Shown: in pieces, positions 17,449 through 26,100 of the stretch | Layout of the letters: each line of letters begins with the position of its first letter | How positions within the stretch are numbered: the stretch's first letter is position 1 | Assembly: GCA_035461305.1 (NCBI GenBank) | Contig: DATHVN010000182.1 | Span: 1-34,816, forward strand | Direction: 5' to 3' | DNA length: 34,816 nt | From: Euzebyales bacterium | GTDB taxonomy: Bacteria > Actinomycetota > Nitriliruptoria > Euzebyales > JAHELV01 | Position numbers and translations under genes: made by a program | Notes under the pieces: model-generated | The model's database searches: none | Told to the model about the DNA's origin: nothing | What the model saw: the letters and a program-made list of their open reading frames with translations, nothing else

Positions 17449-18212
17449 GCGCGGCCGACACGGCAGGGACGCCGCGCCTGCAGCTCGACGGCGTGCACAA
17501 GCGGTTCGGCGCGAAGCTGGTGCTGCGCGGGATCGACCTGACCGTCGACGAGCACGAGGTCGTGTGCCTCATCGGGCCCAGCGGGTGCGGGAAGTCGACC
17601 CTGCTGCGCTGCGTCGACCTGCTCGAGCGCATCGACGCGGGGCGCATCCTGCTCGACGGCCGCGACATCACCGCGCGGGGCATCGACGCGAACGCGGTGC
17701 GCAAGCGCATGGCCATCGTGTTCCAGGCGTTCAACCTGTTCCCGCACCTGTCGGTGATCGACAACGTCACGCTGGCACCGCGCAAAGCGCACCGGCTCCG
17801 CCGTGTGGACGCGGAGGCCAAGGCCCGCGACCTGCTTTCGCGGTTCGGGCTGGCCGACAAGGCCGACGAGTACCCCGAGCGGCTGTCCGGTGGCCAGCAG
17901 CAGCGGGCGGCGATCGTGCGTGCGTTGACGATCGACCCCGATCTGCTGCTGCTCGACGAGGTGACCTCGGCGCTGGACCCCGAGCTCGTGGCCGAGGTGC
18001 TGGCCGCGATCCGGGAGCTCGCCGCCAGTGGCATGACCATGGTCCTCGCCACACACGAGATGGGGTTCGCCCGCGATGTCGCCGACCGCGTGTGCTTCCT
18101 GCACGAGGGCCGCGTGCTCGAGTCCGGCCCGCCCGCCCAGGTGCTGACCGACCCGCTCGAGGAGCGCACCCGCCAGTTTCTGTCACGCATCATCGAGGCC
18201 GGCCGTCTCTGA
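17445..18212 (+). CDS. Polar amino acid ABC transporter ATP-binding protein
   Basis: 255 residues. Walker A is GPSGCGKST (residues 44-52), Q-loop VFQAFNLFPHLSV, signature LSGGQQQRAAIVRAL, Walker B LLLLDEVTSALDPE and H-loop LATHEMGF. The FNLFPHLSV segment and HEMGFARDVADRV are typical of the GlnQ/HisP amino acid importer group. ATG overlaps the permease stop, completing a binding protein-permease-ATPase operon. A long inverted repeat immediately after the stop probably ends the transcript. Confidence 0.96.
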   Translation: MSAADTAGTPRLQLDGVHKRFGAKLVLRGIDLTVDEHEVVCLIGPSGCGKSTLLRCVDLLERIDAGRILLDGRDITARGIDANAVRKRMAIVFQAFNLFPHLSVIDNVTLAPRKAHRLRRVDAEAKARDLLSRFGLADKADEYPERLSGGQQQRAAIVRALTIDPDLLLLDEVTSALDPELVAEVLAAIRELAASGMTMVLATHEMGFARDVADRVCFLHEGRVLESGPPAQVLTDPLEERTRQFLSRIIEAGRL

Positions 18213-18213
18213 C

Positions 18214-18264
18214 CGATCTGGGGAACCGGCCCCACCACCTGCTGCCTCCCCTGTCCCCAGATCG
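18214..18264. terminator. 11-bp inverted repeat after the ABC operon, candidate terminator or operator
   Basis: CGATCTGGGGA 18214-18224 is perfectly inverted as TCCCCAGATCG 18254-18264 with 29 bases between. A third partial copy, CGATCTGG, is nearby at 18277-18284. Either a long-loop terminator for the transporter operon or a multi-site operator for the downstream SDR gene would fit. Confidence 0.5.
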
Positions 18265-18388
18265 ATTCGGTCCATACGATCTGGAAGACATCCAACGGTA
18301 CGGTGCACCTGCCGTCCTCAGGAGTGCGTGCCACGGTGTGGCGGCTGACCACGAGGGTGGCGACCTGTCCGGTGGACGAGGAGTGGGA

Positions 18389-19190
18389 ATGACCGCCGAT
18401 GGTGCCGGCGCCGAACGGCGCCGCGTCGCGATCGTGACCGGGGGTCAGCCGGAGGGTCGGCATCGGCGCGGCCATCGCACGACGGCTCGCGACGGACGGG
18501 TGGCGGTTGATGCTGCACGCGTGGACCCCGCACGACGTCGGACAGCCCTGGGGCGCCGACCCGGGTGGGCCTGAGGCGATCGTGGACGGGCTGCGCGCCG
18601 GCGGCGCCGACGTCCGCGCGGTGTCTGCGGACTTCGCCGAGGCCGACGGTGTGGACCGCGTCATGCGAGCCGCGGCCGGCGCCTACGGCCACGTGGACGC
18701 GCTGATCGCGAACCACGCCCGCAGCAGCAACCAGTCGGTCGAGGAGCTGACCGCCGATGAGCTGCAGCGCACGTTCGCGGTCAACACGACCGCGACGTTG
18801 CTGCTGACACAGGCCGTCGTGGCGCAGCACGACGGTCGTGACGGTGGCCGCGTCGTGCTGTTCACGTCGGGCCAGTACCACCGTGCGATGCCCGACGAAC
18901 TACCCTACGTCGCGTCGAAGGCGGCACTGCACGAGCTCGCGCCGAGCCTTGCGGTCCATCTCGCGCCGCGGGGGATCACCGTGAACTGCGTCAACCCCGG
19001 CCCCACCGACACAGGCTACGTCGACGAGGTCGGACGGCGGGCCGTTGCCGCCGCGAACCCCGGTCGACGTTGGGGCCGGCCCGACGACACCGCCCGGCTG
19101 GTGGCCTGGCTGGTCAGCGACGAGGCGGCGTGGATCACGGGGCAGACGATCGCGTCGGACGGCGGATGGTCCGCACGCGGCGGTGGATGA
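18389..19190 (+). pseudogene. Short-chain dehydrogenase/reductase, one frameshift in a G5 run
   Basis: ATG 18389 (GAGGAG upstream) opens with RRRVAIVTG and then leaves frame at the GGGGG run 18440-18444. If one G is removed the reading becomes VTGVSRRVGIGAAIARRL, a good SDR cofactor loop, and continues in frame to 19190. The later part holds DALIANHARSS, the catalytic set Ser in VVLFTSGQYHR with YVASKAAL (Tyr-x-x-x-Lys), and VNPGPTDTGYVDE. Restored length is about 266 residues. Because the indel is in a homopolymer and nothing else is damaged, a sequencing error is as likely as a true pseudogene. It would be an NAD(P)-dependent oxidoreductase of unknown substrate. Confidence 0.82.
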
Positions 19191-19204
19191 GTCCGTGCCG
19201 CGGC

Positions 19205-19690
19205 TCAGGTCGCAGACCGTGGAACGAACCGGACGAACGGGACCGCCCGCCCCAGCTCCCGGTAGTCCCGCACGCTGCCGGCGACCTCGAAGCCCATGAA
19301 CCCCGCCAGCCGCCGTGCCGTGCGTGGATGCGCATCCGCGTACCGCGCCATCATGCCAGAGCCCTCGTCGTCGGACAGCGCGCGGGCCGTGACGGGGATG
19401 GTCCGGCGTCCGACCTGGATGCTGACGTCCGGTGTCGCCAGGAGGTTGCGGTACCAGTCGGCTGTCGGGCCGAAGCCGGACGCCACGGTCCAGGTGTCCG
19501 CGCGCGGGTCGTGGTCGACGACCTCCACGACCACGGTCCGAAGACGTCCGCTGCGGCGTCCGACGTGGTTGATCAGCACGAACCGGGTGCCGAGCAGCCA
19601 TCCCAGGCCGAGCCGGTAGCAGTGGACCGGCAGACGGAACAGCAGCCGTCGCCAGCCCGTCGGTCGCTCGGGGCGTCGTCGCTGCCGCAT
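19205..19690 (-). CDS. Nitroreductase/deazaflavin-dependent (DDN-type) family protein
   Basis: 161 residues from ATG 19690 with GGAGG four bases upstream; an upstream in-frame ATG (19717) lacks a site. The split-barrel DDN fold is shown by LLINHVGRRSGRLRTVVVEV-like sequence (residues about 34-55), a central DHDPRADTWTVASGFG and WYRNLLATPDVSIQVGRRTI. Actinobacterial members bind coenzyme F420 or another cofactor and reduce quinones or nitro compounds; F420 use is inferred from family. It converges with the SDR gene (14-base gap) and diverges from the secreted propeller gene. Confidence 0.9.
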   Translation of the reverse strand: MRQRRRPERPTGWRRLLFRLPVHCYRLGLGWLLGTRFVLINHVGRRSGRLRTVVVEVVDHDPRADTWTVASGFGPTADWYRNLLATPDVSIQVGRRTIPVTARALSDDEGSGMMARYADAHPRTARRLAGFMGFEVAGSVRDYRELGRAVPFVRFVPRSAT

Positions 19691-19766
19691 CAGTCCTCCG
19701 GTGTCCGCCGGCCGCACGATCCGGCTAGCATCGGGCGTCGTCGGAGTCGTTCTTCAGGGGGCCACC

Positions 19767-20729
19767 GTGCGGCGCGCACTCAGCATCATCCTCGCACTGC
19801 TCCTGGCCGTCGCTGCGGTGCCGGCCCTCGCGCATCCGGTGCTGCCGGACACGATCACGCTGACCAGCGACGCCACCGCGGACACGGGCTTCCAGGCGGA
19901 GGGCATCGTGGCGCGCGGGCGCTACGCGTGGGCGGGATCCCTGGCGACCGGAACGATCGTGCGGGCCAACCTGGTGACAGGTGAGGTCACCACGCTGGTG
20001 GAGTCGGCTGCGGGCCCGGCTGTCGGCCTGGCACTCGACGGTCGTGGTCGGTTGTGGGTGGCGGGCGGCCCCAGCGGCCAGGCCCGCGTCCACGACACAC
20101 GTACCGGCGAAGAGGTCGCTGTCCTCCAGCTGGCCGGGGCGGGCACGGCGTTCATCAACGACGTGACGGTCACCCGGGACGCAGCCTACCTGACGGACTC
20201 GTTCAACGCGGTGCTGTACCGCGTGCCGATCTCCCGGCGTGGCGACGTCGGCGACGCCGAGGCACTGACGCTCGGTGGGGACTTCGAGCTCGCCGACGGC
20301 TTCAACAGCAACGGCATCGTCGCCACCGGCTCGGGACGGCGGACCCGCCTCGTCCTCGCGCAGTCCACCGACCCGGTCGACGCTGAGGGCAGCGCGCTGT
20401 ACGTCGTCGACCCCTCCGGAGCGACCGCCGAGGCCGAGCGCATCGCGTTGCGGGGCGACGTCAGCAACGCGGACGGGCTCGTACTGCGTGGCCGGACCCT
20501 GTACGTCGTGGAGAACCAGCTGGACCGGATCGCAGAGGTGCGCCTCTCGGGTGACCTGCGGCGGGGTGAGGTCGTCCGGCGGCTCACCGATGACGACTTC
20601 GCCACGCCAACGACGGCCACGCTGGCCCTCGGCGCGCTGTATGCCGTCAACGCGCAGTTCGCGGCCCAGGGTGCTGGTGCCGACCCGGCCACGCTCGACT
20701 ACGAGATCGTCCGCGTCGAGCTTCGGTGA
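19767..20729 (+). CDS. Secreted six-bladed-propeller-like protein (SMP-30/gluconolactonase-like)
   Basis: 320 residues from GTG 19767 (AGGGGG six bases upstream). A clean signal peptide runs to about residue 23 (LLLAVAAVPALA, Ala-x-Ala cleavage before HPVLPDT). The rest consists of repeated four-strand units with hydrophobic-Gly-aspartate turns: EGIVARGRYAWAGSL, VGLALDGRGRLWVAGG, INDVTVTRDAAYLTDSFNAV, GIVATGSGRRTRLVLAQ and ADGLVLRGRTLYVVENQ. This pattern is typical of SMP-30/NHL propellers. A few homologues are labelled superoxide dismutase in databases, with no basis visible here. A TAGCAT (-10-like) lies at 19726-19731. Function unknown, probably extracytoplasmic binding or lactonase. Confidence 0.8.
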   Translation: MRRALSIILALLLAVAAVPALAHPVLPDTITLTSDATADTGFQAEGIVARGRYAWAGSLATGTIVRANLVTGEVTTLVESAAGPAVGLALDGRGRLWVAGGPSGQARVHDTRTGEEVAVLQLAGAGTAFINDVTVTRDAAYLTDSFNAVLYRVPISRRGDVGDAEALTLGGDFELADGFNSNGIVATGSGRRTRLVLAQSTDPVDAEGSALYVVDPSGATAEAERIALRGDVSNADGLVLRGRTLYVVENQLDRIAEVRLSGDLRRGEVVRRLTDDDFATPTTATLALGALYAVNAQFAAQGAGADPATLDYEIVRVELR

Positions 20730-20731
20730 CC

Positions 20732-20753
20732 GGCGCCAGCCGCCGAAGGCGCC
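20732..20753 (+). terminator. Hairpin terminator between convergent genes
   Basis: GGCGCC 20732-20737 pairs with GGCGCC 20748-20753, loop of 10 bases, followed by TCTTGG. It lies 2 bases after the propeller stop and before the end of the convergent nitrilase gene. Confidence 0.45.
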
Positions 20754-20783
20754 TCTTGGCCGTAGGACGGTCCCCGCTCCGGG

Positions 20784-21542
20784 TCAGCGACGGTCCTGCA
20801 TGAACCGGAACCGGTCGCGGGTGGCGGCGACGGTCGCAGCGTCCACGTCGCACACGAGCAGCGCCTCACGATCGGCTGCCGACGCGAGCACCTCACCCAT
20901 CGGATCGACGACCATCGAGTCGCCGACGTAGGTCAGCCTGCCACCCGTGCCGACGCGGTTCACGCCGAGCACGTAGGCCTGGTTCTCGACGGCCCGGGCG
21001 CGCAGCAACGTGCGCCAGTGCTCGCGCCGGGTGTCGGGCCAGTTCGCCGGCACGATGTAGACGTCGGTGTCCTGCGCGGTCGCCCAGAACTCGTCTGCGA
21101 AGCGCAGGTCGTAGCAGACGAACAGCGTGACCCGCAGGCCCTCGACGTCGACGGTCACGTGGTCGCTGCCCGCCCGGAAGTGCTCGTGCTCGCCGGAGTG
21201 GGTGAAGGGGTGGATCTTGCAGTAGCGGTGCACGGCCCCGTCCGGGGCGGCCAGCACCAGGGTGTTGAACGGCCGCTCGGTGGCGTCGACCCGCTCGGCC
21301 ACGGAGCCGGCTATCCACGCGTCGTGGCGCTGCGCCTGCTCGACGAGGAACGACGCGGCCGGACCTCCGACCGGTTCGGCGGTGACGTCGGTGTTCATCG
21401 AGAAGCCCGTGGCGTACATCTCGGTGAGCACGATCAGGCGCGCGCCCGCACCTGCCGCGCCGGCGATCCGTGGTGCCAGTGCGGCGAAGTTGGCCTTGGG
21501 GTCCTCCCACGCGATGTCGTGCTGGATGACTGCGACCCTCAT
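20784..21542 (-). CDS. Carbon-nitrogen hydrolase, omega-amidase-like
   Basis: 252 residues, a normal length for a single-domain nitrilase-superfamily amidase. The catalytic triad is Glu41 (VLTEMYATGFSMN), Lys109 (YCKIHPF) and Cys143 (FVCYDLRF). The ATGFSM and YDLRFAD segments resemble the Nit2/omega-amidase branch that hydrolyses alpha-ketoglutaramate or alpha-ketosuccinamate. It follows the PLP aminotransferase by 61 bases on the same strand. Together they make the glutamine transaminase-omega-amidase pair that salvages keto acids (for example the methionine keto acid) at the expense of glutamine; the pair assignment is inference. Confidence 0.88.
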   Translation of the reverse strand: MRVAVIQHDIAWEDPKANFAALAPRIAGAAGAGARLIVLTEMYATGFSMNTDVTAEPVGGPAASFLVEQAQRHDAWIAGSVAERVDATERPFNTLVLAAPDGAVHRYCKIHPFTHSGEHEHFRAGSDHVTVDVEGLRVTLFVCYDLRFADEFWATAQDTDVYIVPANWPDTRREHWRTLLRARAVENQAYVLGVNRVGTGGRLTYVGDSMVVDPMGEVLASAADREALLVCDVDAATVAATRDRFRFMQDRR

Positions 21543-21603
21543 GACGTCGGATCTCCGCCGTCGCTGCCCTCGGCGCGCATGTGCATCCCCTCTCCGACCG
21601 GGC

Positions 21604-22806
21604 TCATCGGCCCTTGTCGAGCTTCGCCAGCCGCGCCAGCCCCTCGTCGATCAGCGCCTCGGACTTGCAGAACGCGAACCGCACGAGCGGCGCGCCGACC
21701 TCGGTGTCGTCGTAGAGCACGACCTCGGGCACCGCCGCGACGCCGACGCGCTCGGGCAGGGTCATGCAGAACGCCATGCCGTCGTCGTAGCCGAGCGGGC
21801 GGATGTCGGCGGTGGCGAAGTAGGTGCCGGCGGGTGTGCCCACCTCATAGCCGAGCGCGCGCAGGCCGTCGCACAGCTGGTCGCGCCGCGCGCGGTAGTG
21901 GCTTGTCAGCTCGTCGAACACGCCGTCACCGAGCGATAGCCCGTACGCGACGGCGTGCTGGAACGGCGTGCCGTTGGTGAACGTCAGGAACTGCTTGGTC
22001 GTCCGCAGCGCGGTGGTCAGCGGCGGTGAGGCGCACGCCCAGCCGATCTTCCAGCCGGTGAACGAGAAGCTCTTCCCGGCCGAGGAGATCGTCACCGTGC
22101 GATCGCGCATGCCGGGGTATGTCGCCAGCGGCACGTGCTCACCGTCGAACACGAGGTGCTCGTAGACCTCGTCGGTGACCACCAGCAGATCGTGGGCGAC
22201 GCACAGCTCGGCGATCTGCGCCAGCTCGTCGCGGCGGAACACCTTGCCGGTCGGGTTGTGGGGGCTGTTGAGCACGAGCATCCGCGTCCGTGGCGTGATG
22301 GCGCGCGCGAGCGCGTCGGGATCGAACGAGAAGTCCGGCGGACGCAGCGTCACCGTCCGGCGCACCGCGCCCGCCATTGCGATGTTCGCGGCGTGCGAGT
22401 CGTAGTAGGGCTCGAAGGTCACGACCTCGTCGCCGGTGTCGCACATCGCCAGGACGGCTGCCGCCAACGCCTCGGTGGCGCCGGCGGTCCCCGTGATCTC
22501 GTCGTCGGGGTCGAACGCCAGGCCGTAGCGGCGGTGCTGGTGCGCCGCGATCGCGCGACGCAGTGCGGGCACGCCGGTGCCGGGCGCGTACTGGTTGTGT
22601 CCGTCGCGCAGCGCGGCGATCGCCGCGTCACGGATCTCTGCCGGACCCTCGACGTCGGGGAACCCCTGGCCCAGGTTGACCGCGTCGTGGCGGACGGCCA
22701 GGCCGGTCATCACCGCGAAGATCGTCGTGCCGAATCCCTGCATGCGGGGGATCAGCGGCGAGCGTGGCGACGGCCTGCCCGCGGGCGATGAAGCGGTGGG
22801 GCACAT
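21604..22806 (-). CDS. PLP-dependent aminotransferase, kynurenine/glutamine transaminase type
   Basis: 400 residues from ATG 22806 with GGAGG eight bases upstream. Fold-type I class I/II features: NLGQGFPDVEGPAEI, NQYAPGTGVPALRRAI, GATEALAAAV, EPYYDSHAA, LNSPHNPTGKVF, VTDEVYEHLVFDG, and the Schiff-base lysine Lys245 in SSAGKSFSFTGWKIGW; the phosphate/carboxylate Arg is in APLVRFAFCKS. The FTGWKIGW and QGFPD patterns match kynurenine aminotransferase/glutamine transaminase K and methionine aminotransferase rather than AspC. N-succinyldiaminopimelate aminotransferase (DapC) is an alternative annotation for this clade. The omega-amidase neighbour favours glutamine-dependent keto-acid transamination. 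Confidence 0.9.
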   Translation of the reverse strand: MCPTASSPAGRPSPRSPLIPRMQGFGTTIFAVMTGLAVRHDAVNLGQGFPDVEGPAEIRDAAIAALRDGHNQYAPGTGVPALRRAIAAHQHRRYGLAFDPDDEITGTAGATEALAAAVLAMCDTGDEVVTFEPYYDSHAANIAMAGAVRRTVTLRPPDFSFDPDALARAITPRTRMLVLNSPHNPTGKVFRRDELAQIAELCVAHDLLVVTDEVYEHLVFDGEHVPLATYPGMRDRTVTISSAGKSFSFTGWKIGWACASPPLTTALRTTKQFLTFTNGTPFQHAVAYGLSLGDGVFDELTSHYRARRDQLCDGLRALGYEVGTPAGTYFATADIRPLGYDDGMAFCMTLPERVGVAAVPEVVLYDDTEVGAPLVRFAFCKSEALIDEGLARLAKLDKGR

Positions 22807-22994
22807 GGACTCGCCTCCGGCGGCTGGGATGTCCCAGATGGTAGCGGGCGTGTCGGATGTTCGGTGGCCGCGTGTCGGTGCCCGACGACCGCACGGCAGC
22901 CGGTCGGCGCGAACGGCCGATCGCGGCGCCCGGGCTCCGAGAGGCCCGCGACGTGCCGCGGGCTGGCTGGTCGGGCGATTCGCGGATTGCCTAC

Positions 22995-23040
22995 GCATGT
23001 GCGAGGCTCTGGCCCCCGGTGGTGTTGTCCCTGCACATGC
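22995..23040. promoter_or_regulatory. Inverted repeat in the aminotransferase/conservon divergent region
   Basis: GCATGTGC 22995-23002 and GCACATGC 23033-23040 are exact inverted copies 30 bases apart in the 330-base region between the two divergent genes. This could be an operator. I see no other gene in 22807-23124. Confidence 0.35.
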
Positions 23041-23136
23041 CGGCGAGCGCCAGGCACGACGACGATGCCTTCCGGAGGGGTGCACCATCATCGACCTCGC
23101 CGTGGGCACGGCGTCGATCGCAACGTGAGTGGACGT

Positions 23137-26100
23137 ATGGCGCGCAGACCAGCCAGCTCGACCAGAGACCGCAGCCGGCCGACGGCGCGGGGACGGTCCA
23201 CGCCGGCCCGGCAGTCGTTGCAGAGCCGGATCCTGTCACGCGTGCTCGTGATCTCGATCGCGCCGATGCTGTTCATCGGCATGATCGCGCTGGTCAGCCT
23301 GGTCGGGTTGTCGCGGTCGGCGGAGCAGGACGTCGCGGCCAGCCGCGAGGAGCTCAGGCAGGACGTCGTCGGACCGGCGGTCCGGAGGGACGCCGCCGGC
23401 GTCGCGCGCGAGGTGGAGCGACTGCTGGCCGAGCGGGTCGCCGACGTCGTCGAACTGTCCGTGTCGCCACTGCTGGTGTCCGCCGCAGGGGAGGCAGCGA
23501 CGGATGTCGGCGACGCCCTGGTCGCGACGCCGATCACCGAGCTCGAGCAGCAGTACGCCGGCTCACGACGGTTGGCGGGGGGCTCGGACGCCGAGCGGCA
23601 CCTCCGCGCGATCGCGAAGCGCCAGGCGGTGTTCCGGCAGCTGCTGTTCACGGAGCGCAACGGCTTCACGGTCGGCTCGTCGTCGAATCCGGAGCACCTC
23701 AGCAACAGCGGGGAGCCATGGTGGTCGACCGCGTGGGACGACGGGTTCTTCATCGGCCCCGTCGAGCGACTCGGCACGGACGCCTACGGCCTGACGGTTG
23801 CGGCCCGCATCGGTGAGCAGGGGACCGACGAGCACGCCGGGGTCGTGAAGGCGATCATCAACGTGCGGGTGCTGCAGCGGACCACGGACCGGATCGCCCG
23901 GGACAGCGGCTCTGACGTGACGCTGCTGACCGGGGAGGGCGAGCTGCTGGCCGAGACCGTCTCCGACCACGACGCCTCACGGCTGTTGAACCCCGAGATC
24001 GAGCTGGACGCCGAGCGCGCGGAGACCGTCGAGCGTGCTCTCGGTAGCAATGAACCGGGCGTGGCGCTGACCGAGAGCTCCGTCGCCGGCTTCGCACCGG
24101 TGTCGACGGTCGACGGCCGTCTGCGGCGCCTGCTCCAGCGCTTCGACAACCTCGACCAGGACCCGATCTCGTGGATCGCTGTCGTGGAGCGGCCCATCGA
24201 CGCGGCCTTCGCGCCCCTGGCCAGGCTGTCGGACGTGTCGGACGGCCTCAGCGCGACCGCGCGCACGTTCGCGATCATCGTCGTCGTCGCCCTCCTGCTC
24301 TCGCTGATCGCCGCGTTCCTCGTGTCGACCCGCCTGGCCCAGCGCATCGTCGGACCGCTCCGGTCGCTCGGCGCGACCGCACGCAACATCGCCGACCACC
24401 AGCTGCCGGTGCTCGTGCACCGTGCGCAGAGGCCAGGCGCTGGCCGCGACACCGACCTGCCCGTGCTCCCCGCGGTCGAGCTGCGCACCAACGACGAGAT
24501 CGAGGACGTCGCCGACGCGTTCAACATCGTCAGCAGCACCGCTGCCGACCTCGCCGCCGACCAGGCACGGAGCCGCCGGAACGTCGCCCGCATGTTCGTC
24601 AGCCTCGGTCGTCGCAACCAGAACCTGCTGAGCCGTCAGCTCGAGTTCATCGACCGGCTCGAGCGCGACACCTCCGACCCCGACCTGCTAGACGACCTGT
24701 TCCGCCTCGACCACCTCGCGACACGGATGCGGCGCAACGCCGAGAGCCTGCTGGTGCTCGCCGGCGAGGAGCCCGCACGCCGGTGGTCGGAGCCGGTCTC
24801 GTTGACCTCCGTGGTGCGGGGTGCGATCTCCGAGGTCGAGGACTACCGGCGCGTCACCCTCGACGGCGTCGACGAGGCGCAACTCGCCGGCGCCGCGGTC
24901 GCCGACGTCACGCACCTGCTGGCCGAGCTCATCGAGAACGCCACGCAGTTCTCGCCGCCCGACACACCGGTCGACGTCGTCGGCCGACGGGTCGTCGACG
25001 GCTACGCGCTGGCCGTCGTCGACGACGGCGTCGGCATGAGCGTGGAGCAGCTCGAGGACGCGAACCGGCGGATCGACGCATCGCCGATGGTCGATCGGGT
25101 GCCCTCCAGCTTCCTCGGCCTGTTCGTGGTCGGTCGCCTCGCCGCCCGGCACCGCATCCGCGTGCGGCTGGGCGAGTCGACGACCGAGGGTGTGACGGCA
25201 AAGGTGCTGCTGCCGACGGCGCTGATCGACCCGCCGGTGCCGACGGGCGTGGCCGGGAACCGCGGGCCGGCGCTCGAGGCCGGTGCGCTGCCCGACGACG
25301 CTGCCGAGGGTGCGGCAGCGCACGACGTGACCGCCGCGGAGTCCGACGCCGACGGCGTCGGGATCGACGTGGCCGATGACACCGCGACCGAGCGGACGCA
25401 CGTCTCGGCGTCGGTGGTGCGCGAGCGCCGCCCGGCGTTCGACCAGACCGCGCCGCCCATCCCCGGACGTGGTGGCCGCACGTGGTCGTCGGAGGAGCGG
25501 ACGTCGTCCCGTGCGCCGTTCGACCATATCGAGATGCGCGGGCTGACCGACGACGAGGTCGACCTGCGGGACGCGGAGACTGAGCCCGACGTCGGACCCG
25601 CCGAGTCCGACGACCGGTCATCTACCGTTGACGAGCACGGTCCTGATGACGGAGCGGCGGCGGGACCGCCCGACGAGGCCGTCGACCTGGGCCTTGATCT
25701 GCGGGAGCCGTCCGAGGTGCGCGACGATCGACCCGACACGGCGACGCAGGAGCCGGGCGAGCCGTGGTCGGGTGACCGCGCGTTCGACGATCTGGCGTAC
25801 ACCGGAGAAGCGCGCTACCCACCGGTCGGCGACAGCGCCCCAACGGACGTCGAGGTCGCCGAGGACGCGTTCGGAGCGGAGCCGGTGGCCGGAAGCGCGA
25901 TCGGAGCGGATCGAGCGGAGGTCGGGGACGTGGTGGCGGGGGACGTGGTTGCCGAGCCCGTGGCGAGGGATCGGGCCGCAGCGACCGACGGTCCCGGGGA
26001 CCTCGAGACCGAGGTCGTGTCCGACGAGCCCGACGACGTCGAGACGGCGGGCGAGCCGGTCACCACGGACCGGCGCGATCAGCCGACGGCGGACGACGTC

